64,000 nucleotides of DNA. It comes from Zhengitettix transpicula. Lineage: Eukaryota > Arthropoda > Insecta > Orthoptera > Tetrigidae. A model generated the notes under the pieces. That model searched no databases. It was given only the letters and a program-made list of their open reading frames with translations, and had not been told where the DNA came from. The translations under genes were made by a program, and so were the position numbers. The stretch covers positions 219,696,746-219,760,745 of the forward strand of contig CM073590.1 in NCBI GenBank assembly GCA_037074705.1, given 5' to 3'. This document shows positions 36,962 to 47,713 of this stretch, piece by piece. Every line of letters starts with the position of its first letter. Position 1 is the first letter of the stretch.

Positions 36962-39900
36962 TGTGTCAGGCGTTAAGTCGAATCATGCCCGAATATTGAG
37001 AACCCGGAACTGCAAACCAATTATTTTTGGAAACTTTAAGCATCTACTTCGTCTTCATGAAAAAGCGTATCCATGCTTATGGAATAAAACTGATACAGTC
37101 TACCTAAATATATAAAAAAAAATATTAAAAATTATAATCATTATACGATAGCCTGAAAAACTCTCCTTCTCTGTAACTGATTAGAGTCTATGACCCGCAA
37201 AACTGTTCATTCATACGTGAAAAATTTAATTCAGAATAAAAAATGAATGTGTTCTATGCCTAATTGAACTCAAATAGTCTGCCGTGATTTTTTTATGTCG
37301 ACAAAGACAGTCTTCTCATAGTTTATTACGAATTACGTACATATTCATTTTTCCTTGCATAATTTTCTCATTCAGATATTTTGTAATTTCCATTATTATT
37401 TCTATATTTAATTATTTTATTTTCACAGTTATAGTTGTATTCCTTTATTCTCATTTATGAACTATATATAAGCAGTTTTCTTACGACTCTAACAAAATAA
37501 TCGAACTTCAGTTTAAGAATCATTAATATAAAATTTGACATGTCGACGTGTAAAACGGCATTAACTGTTTTTAGATAAAATAACTGAATGTGTCTTCATG
37601 TTTCCTACCTTCAGCGGTACTGTCGAGTGTTACCGTAGCTCACTGTCTACCTTTATAAGGTTATGTAGGAACAAAACAGGGTTCAATGCAATTATTACAA
37701 TTCAATATTGTTCCGGAAGCTTCCTTTCAGGTCGGAGGCAGACGATATGTAGTTTAATTATGAAGAAGGCAACTAATTATGGATGAGATACGCGAAGTAA
37801 CATGACAAAGGGTCTCAGAAAGTTGCAACTTACAATTGCACAATGATCGAGCAAGTTGGGAATATATTTGTATATTTCTGGTTATGAAAACAACTTTAGT
37901 CTAGCTTTGGCATTACAATGGCATTTTAAATTAGTTGCACTATACTCATATTCTTAATTAATTGGAACATTTTTTTAACACTAGACAACTAGAAAGTGAA
38001 AACACAATTACAGATTACTTTAAAAATTTAAGAGTTTAAGTTATAATGTTAAAGACAATGAATTAAAACGATCTTGAAGTTCATGCAAATAGAAATATTT
38101 AGCACTATTATAACCGGCGTAATAATATGCCTTAATATATATTTTTGAAACTATGTTTCGTATTTCATACTTATATTCAGAAACTAAAAAATAAACGAGT
38201 AATTTATGCATTCAATAGATTACATGATTTTTTCTCTATATTCTTGATAGGTATTAATTTAAAAAATACTTAATACTATAATTATTAAGTCATCTATAAT
38301 TATGTGTATTCCAAATTTTTCATATTCATGTATTCTTCAAAAAACTTGGCAAACACGGACGTTCAAATGTCAGAGAATTCCAGTGTTATTTTATCATGTT
38401 CAAAATTCCCTCAAAATCGATACTGGAAACGATAGATTAGATCAAGCAGGGATAATGGTTATCCGAGAAAAAATTGAATTTTCCGTATGATTATTTTAAT
38501 TGTGTGATATTGTACACGATACATTATTAATAAAGCACACCCAAGAAAAACCAATTCAATACATGTTATGAACTCATAGAATTTACGTAAGTAAAATATC
38601 AGTAAACAGTAAAAATATTAATGAATGTAAGCTACCATAGTGTAATTTATTAATAAATTTTCCGCACAAACGTCAACATCGAAAAATCTGAACCTGAAGC
38701 TCAACTGCGAAAGATGTACTAGTAAAATATTATTATTGTTATTGAATTAATTTCAGTACTAAACTTCGGATAAATATAACAAATCGAACTTAGAATATAT
38801 TATATTATTACACCAGGAATTAGATGATACGTGATGGTATGGCTAATGATCAGAGATCATGGTAATAATTTCAGCAATTTTCGATAAGGAATTTGTTAAA
38901 TTTAGTATTTCTTTGTATTTAAGTATAAAGTATTATTTCTGTACAAGTTGATGTAGATAATGTTGCAAACGGGTAAGCCAAAAGCATTTGGATTAATTAA
39001 TAAATAATTTATTTAAAAAATATTGAAATAAACACTAGTTATCATATTCAACGCTGATTAAGACGAAAGTTGGCAAAACAAGCATGTATTTAAAAACCTT
39101 ATATACAAAACTATTTGAGACTTTCTGAATAATGATGACATGTATAGGAGAAGGTTAAGAAATAGCGCCAAATTACTAACAAGTTAATATTAAGATTTCT
39201 CTCGTTGTTCGAGAAAATTCAGTGTCCGAACGCAGTCAAAAATAGTTATTCCCATTTTTATCGTTTACCTTTACGCGACTTATTATTTGTATACGTTAAA
39301 AATTAATTTATATATTTTTTTCCTTTCCATATGTTCTGGCAGCTGAAGTAATTTTTGTAAATATCTGGATTCGAATATATGTATTTTTTAATTATATACA
39401 TTTTTTTATTCTCAATATTGTATTTCTTCATTCACAGAGAGTGTAATATTTCAGAGGATAAATTTACGAATTCACGTAAAAGGTTTCAGATACTTGCAAT
39501 GGAGAATGCTACGGAGTTGTTGTTCACGAAAATGTTTAGTTTTACTGTCAGTCCATATTCAGAACTTTGCAGTTATTATCTCTTTGTACATCCCATTTTA
39601 CGTGCTAAATCTGCATCCGCACTACCAAACCTCACGTTATTCAACTCCTCCAATTTTTCCGCCGCTTCTCCCTCATTAAGTCATCCTAAATTCAGTGGCA
39701 TGACTTCCCCGCGTTACAGCAAGTGGCAAACATTTTCGCACATTTTTACATATTCAGCGGTGCGAAAAACACGCAAATAACGACAAAGTCACGAACTCCC
39801 TGTCCCGCGTTGCGATACAGTTTTGAGCAAGGGCCATCTGAAGCCAAGCGTTACATAAATAAAAAAATATCTGCAGTTTTAAACTGCTTGAGTAATACTC

Positions 39901-40140
39901 GTATCTAAAAATAATGCTAAAATGAGAATAGTCAACAAGATACATATATTTTTCTACTGACGTTTGTCAAATCGAACTCAGATGTCTCTTTTTGACAATA
40001 CATGTATATGATATAGAGTTTCTAAAAAGGTATCTCAGCAATACTCTCATTAGCCTAGAGATGAATATCTATAACGAAATCTTATAATAAGTACGTAACT
40101 ATAGTGTTTTTCACTGACAGTCATTTTTATAACGAAGCTG
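36956..40140. other. AT-rich spacer, nothing recognised
   Basis: Several short frames occur; the longest is 133 codons at 39379-39780. None carries a domain I recognise. The 133-codon frame is open partly because its first third is T-rich. Overlapping frames are open on both strands between 39490 and 39940. Confidence 0.45.
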
Positions 40141-40520
40141 AATTTGAACTAAGGTTCCCACATGCCGAGTTGTTCTCTGTTCCCATTGGAACAGTCGGCC
40201 AGCAGCCTCAAAAACTGGTCGAGGCACGGAGAAGGGAATGCTGCGTTCCAACAGCAGACTCCTCTCCCGCTATCGGAAGGGCGTGGGACAAGTACCAAAT
40301 GCCCGACTTACGTGATGCAGGTTTTTATAGGGTTTTCCCTGCATCACTTTAAGGTGAATTGCCGGGTAGGATACTTAAACTATAGCCCGGGGGCCCTAGT
40401 TAACCCTTGGCTACCTTCCTCAACCTTTCCGCATCCCCCCTTTTAAACCCCTTCCTATGCTATTAAAGGGGAGTTGCCACCATGTGGATTACCCCCGTGT
40501 AGCCTGTTACCTAAAAAAAA
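40141..40520 (+). repeat. family X repeat with internal deletion
   Basis: It begins TTGAACTAAGGTTCCCACAT and jumps to TTCCCATTGGAACAGTCGGC, so about 70 bp including the GGGGTCACAGACC block is missing. It then continues through the hairpin and ATTGCCGGGTAGGATACTTA to GTAGCCTGTTACCTAAAAAA. Two short frames over the same DNA are repeat-derived. Confidence 0.85.
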
Positions 40521-41966
40521 CATAAGTTACATTTTATGGAATTGAGAGTTATAAATGGATATTCTCCTGAAGAAGCAGCCTTCGTACTCTTCATAAATGT
40601 AGGACTGAAGTTTCTGAAGAATGTAGGAAGGACAACCCTGACAGAGAAGGCACAGCTCAACCAGGCAGCGAAATTTTATTTCGAATTGCCATATAAATTG
40701 TATTTTCTCCTCAGTGGTTCTTTTTTTATCTGCCTGTGTCAACGATACTTTTTTTTAGAAGGAAACGTAATTCATAATAATATGAGCTGAGAATATAAAG
40801 TGTTTTATAAAATATGTCTATAAAGGAAAAAGAATTATCTGTAAACGTTGTAAATAGTTTATTTATCTGACATCAAATAAATGAATTAGTAAACCAGAAC
40901 TAATCAGAAACAATTTAATGCAAAATAACACACAAGATTCTGTTTCACTTTGGAATCTCTTCAGATGTAGTATAACAAAATAATTGAATATAATTTATTT
41001 CCATTAATACCATTTTATATATTTTCAATAAACAATAAAATCATGGAGTGAAATATCTCAAATCATGTGCTTTTTAAATGCCAAAGAAACGAAATACATT
41101 CCAAAACCCGAGAACTAAAACTGACCTGAGATCCGTTTTATTATTTTATTTACATTCTCATTTCTTAAAAACTATTTTTAAAAGTATTGTAGTCAACAAA
41201 ATTAAAAAGTTCATTACAGCTCCTTGGAACTTATTTAAATATAATAAAAATATTTCGTATATAAAATCGGTGTTATTTCTAGCGGACTAACATGTAGTAT
41301 GTTAATATGAGTAAGTCCCTTTACCATTTCTAAAAGATATTTTTATTTCTAATCTTAACTCCCTTTTACCCGAGATAGGTTAACATGATTTGCTATCGCA
41401 CAGACAGAAGACAAACGAAAAATTAATCAGTATACATAGCATAGATCTACCTTAAATTTAGGCTATAATGAACAGTAATAATACAAGGGGTAAATTTTAT
41501 TAAACTTTAAAGTGAAAGTTTTTATTTTTAGCGATAAACAGTCTGTTAACAATTAATAGATGGCCATCTTCAGAGAATGCACAAAGGCCGACGAGCTAAT
41601 TCGTAGCGCACAAAGGCCTTAGAGTCCAAACAGTCATAACATCGTAATTGATAAGTCTTGAATCCAGCTGTCTGTGTGTTATCTTCAATTCTGAGACATT
41701 TAGATTATTGACAGAAGTTTCAAACAGTGTCTCATGAACTGACAGTATTTGACTGAGTTTTGAGATCGAGAGATCATCCAATAAAAAGTATTTCTCCCAG
41801 AAGTGCAGAGCCCCCTCGTAGTTCCTGCTGATGTGAACGATCTTGTGTTGCCATAGCTACAGGCAGGAAGTCTCCCTGCCATCTTCCTGAAATCCGAAAT
41901 GCAAATGCACTCCTCGAACGGATCACGTAGCTTCTGGAAATTTCATAAGGTAAATACGTATCAATA
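40521..41966. other. spacer, one possible transposon end
   Basis: Mostly AT-rich. At 41555-41580 the minus strand contains CTGAAGATGGCCATC, a sequence seen at the ends of some Penelope-like elements, but the GAAACGTT part is missing, so this is only a hint. A direct repeat GCACAAAGGCC occurs at 41579 and 41609. No gene recognised. Confidence 0.4.
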
Positions 41967-42049
41967 TTTTTACGGAAACAGGGTACATGAGGGTAATCCA
42001 CATAGTGACACCTCCGTTTTAATAGCATAGTGAGGGATTTGAAAGGGGA
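41967..42049 (-). repeat. family X repeat, 3'-end fragment
   Basis: The minus strand gives CCCCTTTCAAATCCCTCACT, GCTATTAAAACGGAGGTGTC, ATGTGGATTACCCTCATGTA, CCCTGTTTCCGTAAAAA. It is a divergent 3' fragment that abuts other copies in the same orientation. Confidence 0.8.
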
Positions 42050-42083
42050 TTTTTTTTAGGGCAACAGGCTACATGAGGGTGTA
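42050..42083 (-). repeat. family X tail fragment split by a later copy
   Basis: Minus strand ACACCCTCATGTAGCCTGTT then GCCCTAAAAAAAA. This is only the last ~33 bp of a copy. Its ATACACCCTCATGT part is also found at 42573-42586 on the far side of the next copy, because that copy inserted into it. Confidence 0.8.
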
Positions 42084-42572
42084 TTTTTTTTAGGGCAACA
42101 GGCTACATAAGGGTGATCCACATTGGGCAACTCCCATTTAATAGCATAGGAAGGGATTTGAAAGGGGGGATGCGGAAGGGTAGAAGAAGGTAGCCAAGGG
42201 TTACTAGGGCCCCCGGGCTATATTTTAAGGATCCTACCCGGCATTCGCCTAAAGAAATGCAGGGAAAACCTTAGAAAAACCTGCATCCGGTAGGTCGGGC
42301 ATTGGGTACTTGTCCCACGCCCTTCCGATAGCGGGAGAGGAGTTTGCTGTGGAGACGCAGCATTCCCTTCTCCGTGCCTCGACCTGTTTAGGAGGCAGCT
42401 GGCCGACTATTCCAATGGGAATAGCGAACAACTCTTACCGTATGCCCAAGGTCTGTGACCCCGGAACATACACCTCTCAAAATTGGCTGAGGTGCCTCGG
42501 CTTGTGGGAACGTTAGTTCAAAAACGGAGAGGAAAAGGCATCCCCAAAGGTATCCCCTTCGTATCTCTCCTC
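42084..42572 (-). repeat. family X repeat, nested, with 14-bp target duplication
   Basis: This is a nearly complete copy of about 488 bp. On the minus strand it starts GAGGAGAGATACGAAGGGGA, has all the internal blocks, and ends GTTGCCCTAAAAAAAA. It is bracketed by exact copies of ACATGAGGGTGTAT (42071-42084 and 42573-42586). That sequence is family X tail sequence, so this copy jumped into an older member of its own family. Frames of 60-68 codons inside it on both strands are not genes. Confidence 0.9.
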
Positions 42573-42587
42573 ACATGAGGGTGTATA

Positions 42588-42860
42588 TTTTTTTTAGGGC
42601 AATAGGCTACATGAGGGTAATCCACTTAGGGCAACTCCCCTTTAATAGCATAGGAAGGGATTTGAAAGGGGGGATGCGGAAGGGTAGAGGAAGGTAGCCA
42701 AGGGTTAACTAGGGCCCCCGGGCTATATTTTAAGGATCCTACCCGGCATTCGCCTAAAGGAATGCAGGGAAAACCTTAGAAAAACCTGCATCGGGTAGGT
42801 CGGGCATTGGGTACTTGTCCCACGCCCTTCCGATAGCGGGAGAGGAGTTTGCTGTGGGGA
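42588..42860 (-). repeat. family X repeat, 5'-truncated
   Basis: Minus strand from TCCCCACAGCAAACTCCTCT to GCCTATTGCCCTAAAAAAAA. It is truncated at the 5' end in the AGCAAACTCC block. With the three preceding pieces it makes a four-member same-orientation cluster. Confidence 0.85.
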
Positions 42861-43900
42861 ACCTGGTTGTTTCATTAATTTATTTTGTATATCAAACTGT
42901 GAGACAAATGATGTAATAATTTTTTTGTTATTTTAATAAAATACAATAAATTTTAAAAACAATTTCTTTTGGATTTCATTGAGAAAAATAAAAATCAGGA
43001 TGAGGAAATAGTATATTGCAAAAATAATTTATGTGAATATCAGAGGATGTTAAGTATAGTAATTTGACGAATAGAATCATATAAAGATTACAACTGTTGG
43101 CGGTAACTGACGTCGCAATCTTTCCTGAGCATTCAGTGAATCTTAAGACAGTGCTGCATTCATTTCCGAACGAAAATTCTGATATTAAAACTCTTGTTAT
43201 CGCTGACATGATGAACAAGAATCAAAGATGGTGACGGAATTTCCTTAGCCGGCAGTGACTTGAGCAGTTGTGAGTTCGTCCTGTACAGCCTAGCCAAGCA
43301 ACAAGTGGTCCATACAAAGCGCGCTGGCGCATGCAGATTAACTGCCGTCGGCTAGGCCGAGGATTTCCCAAATCGATTTCACACCAGCTCTTACGGAAGG
43401 CGCCACTTTCCTCATACAAAGTCAGTTTTACTTGTAGCGCTGCGAAAAGTTATTGCTTCACACGCCAAACCCATGACAGGTGATTCTTACTCTGATTCTG
43501 TCACTTCACTGCTTTTACAGCGGTACTGGCCTTCGAACAGTAAATATTTCCTCAATAGGATTTATTTTAAAGTAATTGACACTCTCTAACTATAAATAGG
43601 CATAATTTTAAAAGCAACGACACGGAAAATTTACGTAGGAACGTAATACGTTTAAGTAGCTCGAGGTTAGTAGTGATGTACTGAGGATAAATGTATTCTT
43701 AATTTTTTTAATGGACGCAACGAGTAATTCGTGGAAGTGCACTACCTACGTATGAAAAGTACCGTGAATGAATTGCCAACTTATAGCCTAGCGACTGCAG
43801 ACATTTCATTATTAAGAGTAATTTCCATTAGTTATCATTTCAATAAACCGTTCTGAATTACCCGAAAGCTGAAATATTATAGTAATTAAAATAATGTTAC
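42861..43900. other. spacer with a less AT-rich island
   Basis: The island at about 43200-43520 is GC-richer (for example AAGCGCGCTGGCGCATGCAG). A 65-codon minus frame in it has no domain. Its edges are not sharp. No gene recognised. Confidence 0.4.
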
Positions 43901-44408
43901 TTTTTTTAGGGCACATTGGGCAACTCCCCTTTAATAGCATAGGAAGGGATTTGAAAGGGGACATGCGGAAGGATAGAGGAAGGTAGCCAAGGGTTACTAG
44001 GGCCCTCGGGCTATATTTTAAGGATCCTACCCGGCATTCGCCTAAAGAAATGCAGGGAAAAACCTGCATCGGGTAGGTCGGGCATTGGGTACTTGTCCCA
44101 CGCCCTTCCGATAGCGGGGGGGGGGGGAGTTTGCTGGGGAGACGCAGCATTCCCTTCTCCGTGCCTCGACCAGTTTAGAAGGCAGCTGGCCGACTATTCC
44201 AATGGGAATAGCGAACAACTCTTACCGTATGCCCAAGGTCTGTGACCCCGGAACATACACCTCTCAAAAACAGGCCGAGGTGCATCGGCTTGTGGGAACC
44301 TTAGTTCAAAAACGGAGAGGAAACGGCATACCCAAAGGTAGCCCCTTCGTATCTCTCCTAAAAGGTTCTGCCTGCGAGAGAACATCCCTCGCAGGTTACC
44401 TGCGAGAG
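43901..44408 (-). repeat. family X repeat, longest 5' end, inverted pair member
   Basis: The minus strand starts ATTCTCTCGCAGGTAACCTG, then CGAGGGATGTTCTCTCGCAG, GCAGAACCTTTTAGGAGAGA, and goes on to a poly(A) end. It therefore shows the fullest 5' region in the window, with two copies of a CTCTCGCAGG unit. Near the 3' end the GATCACCCTCATGTAGCCTG block is missing. A run of 10 G lies at about 44118-44127. Confidence 0.85.
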
Positions 44409-44410
44409 AA

Positions 44411-44640
44411 TCCTACCTGATGCAGGTTTTTCTAGGGTTTTTCCTGCATTTCTTTAGACGAATACCGGGTAGTATCCTTAAACCATAGCCCGGGGGTCCT
44501 AGTAAACCTTGGCTACCTTCCTCTACCCTTCCGCAACCCCCTTTCAAATCACTTCCTATGCTATTAAAGGGGAGTTGCCCAATGTGGATCACTCTCATGT
44601 ATCCTGTTGCCCTAAAAAATAAAAAAATAAAAAATAAATA
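44411..44640 (+). repeat. family X repeat, 5'-truncated, inverted pair member
   Basis: It begins at CCTACCTGATGCAGGTTTTT and runs through ACGAATACCGGGTAGTATCC to ATCCTGTTGCCCTAAAAAAT and an A-rich tail of about 40 bp. It joins the 5' end of the preceding minus-strand copy directly, so the two poly(A) ends face outwards. Confidence 0.85.
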
Positions 44641-45355
44641 AAAATAAAATGTTTACATTATTCAACACAAGGAAGACAGCCATTAAAATTTATAACTGGG
44701 AGTATTTACCATAAATCTTGAATAAAATATTCTAATCCAAAAATGTATTAAATTATGAAAGATAAATTAAGTCAAATGCAATTTGAGTACATCAATTTTC
44801 GATAAACGAACATTTACACCATACAGAACTGAAATCTTAAAAAAAAAATTCTAAACCATAAACAAAATTTTATTTTGATAAAAATGATTAAATCCACGTG
44901 ATTAAATTTAAAAAAATGGAAAAAGAAAGTAACTCATTCAGAAATGAAAATATATGTAACAGGATGAATTTTGCGACACACGAACCCATATTCATCAGAT
45001 ACATACAAAATCATGTTTTCCCTCTTATTATATCACTATACTATCACTATTTCGACAAAACTGTGGTAAGGTCGTTTATTGAGACTCTGAGTTTCATAAA
45101 GAATTATATTAATTTAGTATTAATTTTTGTTTGGCACAGTTTACTTGATTATATTAAACAAAATGTACGTGATTGACAAATTGATGATGCCAAAAGATTA
45201 CACAATTACAACAAATATATATATGTACAGTGCGCAATGTGAAATTCGAAAAAGAATATCTCAGGGTTGAATACGCAACAAACTTGCATGCAACTGACAA
45301 TTGAAACTTTTTAATAATGTAATAAGAGACAACTGCGGTATTTGATTACGTAAAT
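44641..45355. other. AT-rich spacer
   Basis: A 92-codon plus-strand frame (44898-45176) has no recognisable domain. Nothing else seen. Confidence 0.45.
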
Positions 45356-45900
45356 TTCAGCCGGTGTCATCGGGAAATAGCGAACGGAGTTTCTCCTTGT
45401 CTCGTACACAAAATCCTCATTCAGAGCATATTTTACGTCCTCTTCCTTAATTTTCCAGTCTTTAGACTCGTTGCAAATCGTCGCTTTAAGTGCATATTGG
45501 TCTGAAGCTCTGCAATCCTCAACCCACCTGGATGAGCATAACAGTATATTTTGTTTGCATCCTGACGCACGTTGCCAAACTCGATCTTCTCCGACCGTTC
45601 AGTTCGTTTTACAAACAGCTTCCTAGCTCTCCCCAAGCAACTGCACATCTGCTGACTCTTTCAGTTCCTCTGACGAGTGACCACCCACTGCGTGGTCGAG
45701 GCAAAAAACCTGGTCCTCCCGCTTCCCGACGTAGTGCATTGTTTACGAAAGCAAATTCTTTTTCCCTTGGAGCGCACTTTTTATCTGGTCTTAATGCCAA
45801 AACAGAAAATTTTATCCTCTCAATTATTAATGGGGGACACGATCGCACCACAACAGAAATAATTAACATAATTGATAGCAAATTGTAATTAACTTTGAAG
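45356..45900. other. less AT-rich island, overlapping unidentified frames
   Basis: This island is open for 132 codons on the plus strand (45490-45888) and 107 codons on the minus strand (45609-45932). Neither product has a domain or motif I recognise, and antisense openness suggests composition rather than coding. A short exon cannot be ruled out. No convincing splice sites were seen at the edges. Confidence 0.35.
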
Positions 45901-46850
45901 TAGAATGAAAATTTTTCTCCAACTGAAAACAAAAAATTCTCTTTGAGTTACGAAAATTATTTTGCAAGCATACATTTTTTGAGTCATAAAATATATATTT
46001 GTAATGTCTTTAAACACTGAAAATTCTAAATTTTTATGTATTCAGTTTATACCATACATATCTCTTTGGCAGAGGTAATTTTCCAATTTCTGGTTTACCT
46101 CGTCAGCTGTCAGGAATTAGGATTATTCGTCGATTGGAGAGAAACTTAAAGACATGTTATTGACTCGGGTAGTAGCCTATGCAGTTTATTGAATGTAATT
46201 TTAACTGAGGGAATCGTTATTGGTTGCAGTTTGAATATAGTTCGGCTAACTTTATGCATCTTATTGTTGCAGTTTCCGTTCGGATATCTGAATTGCAAGT
46301 TACCTTATTACACATTTCGAGGTATGACAGCGTTATTTGCATATTAGCAGACTGGACCAGACCAGCTTGAGTTTTCTGCTCCACAATACCTCCATGACAT
46401 ACGTTTCCTGTTTATTTCATGTTTTATAATAATAAAATCGTTTCCATTCTCTGTTCCTATAAATAACCATATTATTAATATTTCAATAGTTAAGTGCATC
46501 ACTTCGTTGAAATTATTCTAAACTATATATTATTATACATTATTTATAATAATAATAATAATTATTATTATTAAAATAAAGTATTTCGGAAAATAATGAG
46601 AAATATATTGCATGATGAGTCTTTATAGTATGATTAAGAACAATAATTAATTTACCGATATACATTTTTTATGAGAAATATTTTAATTAAGAAACAGAAA
46701 CGTAGCGAATTTGTGAGAATGTGGATTAATCAACCAAAACAAAAAATCATTACAATACGGCGTTACATGTGTCACAGGACTCAGTTTATGACTCCAAATT
46801 TATATTTAATATCCTAATTTTAACATATATGTACAGTATATTCATACAGT
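45901..46850. other. AT-rich spacer upstream of the retrotransposon
   Basis: It contains a self-complementary (AAT)n(ATT)n stretch at about 46547-46572. No gene seen. Confidence 0.5.
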
Positions 46851-46927
46851 CACAGTACAGTACAGACCTCCGTAGGGTTCGGACGTGTTTTCCTCATTGT
46901 CCGTAGAAGGAAAAATTTGCAGTTAGC

Positions 46928-47713
46928 ATGACCGGGAAGTCCGCCACACTTACCGTCTCCGAGCTGAAGAAGCGTCTTAAAGCTATGGGCTTGCCCACGA
47001 CTGGTAAGAAACCAACCTTACGCCGAAGATTTGATGACAACGAGCAACAATATGAAGTGAGCCAACATAAATGCGAACGATGCAAGTCTCTGGAAAATCG
47101 AGTGAAGGATCTAGAGACACTGATTAAGGCTCTCCGTCCAACGGTATATCAGGCGGAACAGGAAGTTATCCAGAAAAGTACAGAAGATATGTTAGAAACT
47201 TTGCCAGCAACGAAGAAAAAGAAGAAAGTAGTTCTATTAATGTCATCTCACGGACGCGGATGTAGTGAACTATTAAAAGAAGAACTGGGGAATGACTTCG
47301 AAGTTTGTGGTATTGTGAAGCCCGGAGCCCCTCTATCGGAAGTAGTTAAGGACGCGCCAGCCTTAACTAATGATGCAGATGCCGTTGTACTAGTGGGTGG
47401 TACAAACGACATTAGTGAAAAAGGTAAAGTGGACTGGACTGTACTCCAGAAAGTGCTGCCAAAGATGCGAGCTAAGAAGATCTTCGTGAGCCCCATCCCA
47501 GCGAGACACGACGACCCTGCTGCTCAGCGCCGGACCATCTTCGAAAACCGGCGACTACTGGCTATGGGCCTTGATAAAATTAAAAATGTGAGTATTGTTG
47601 ATCTATTTAATAACCTACCCCGTTCTGGTTATACCACTCACGGACTTCATATGAATTATAAGGGTAAAAGACAATTTGTATTGAATATTTCTCGTAAGAT
47701 TTCGCGTATTTAA
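46928..47713 (+). CDS. retrotransposon ORF1: SAP motif, coiled coil, SGNH-like esterase domain
   Basis: The product has 261 residues and the start is an ATG. Residues 8-40 read LTVSELKKRLKAMGLPTTGK then a basic stretch, a good SAP-type DNA/RNA-binding motif. Cys49 and Cys52 (HKCERC) precede a short heptad-like coiled coil (about 54-75). After a lysine run (96-100), residues 101-255 look like an SGNH/GDSL hydrolase: VVLLMSSHGRG with the candidate nucleophile Ser106/Ser107, VVLVGGTND (153-161) as the GxND block, and THGLHMNYKGKRQF (237-250) as the C-terminal His block. Esterase-type ORF1 proteins are known from CR1 elements and probably bind the RNA to form the RNP. The SAP motif at the N-terminus is the less usual part. 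The frame ends inside the start of the ORF2 frame. Confidence 0.85.
   Translation: MTGKSATLTVSELKKRLKAMGLPTTGKKPTLRRRFDDNEQQYEVSQHKCERCKSLENRVKDLETLIKALRPTVYQAEQEVIQKSTEDMLETLPATKKKKKVVLLMSSHGRGCSELLKEELGNDFEVCGIVKPGAPLSEVVKDAPALTNDADAVVLVGGTNDISEKGKVDWTVLQKVLPKMRAKKIFVSPIPARHDDPAAQRRTIFENRRLLAMGLDKIKNVSIVDLFNNLPRSGYTTHGLHMNYKGKRQFVLNISRKISRI

Noticed and set aside
39379..39780. 133-codon plus-strand frame
   Set aside because: No domain, T-rich start, other frames open on both strands over the same DNA.
41555..41580. Penelope-type end (CTGAAGATGGCC on the minus strand)
   Set aside because: The GAAACGTT half is missing; mentioned only as a hint.
45490..45932. 132- and 107-codon frames on opposite strands
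   Set aside because: They overlap antisense, show no domain, and codon use follows composition. Kept only as an unidentified island.
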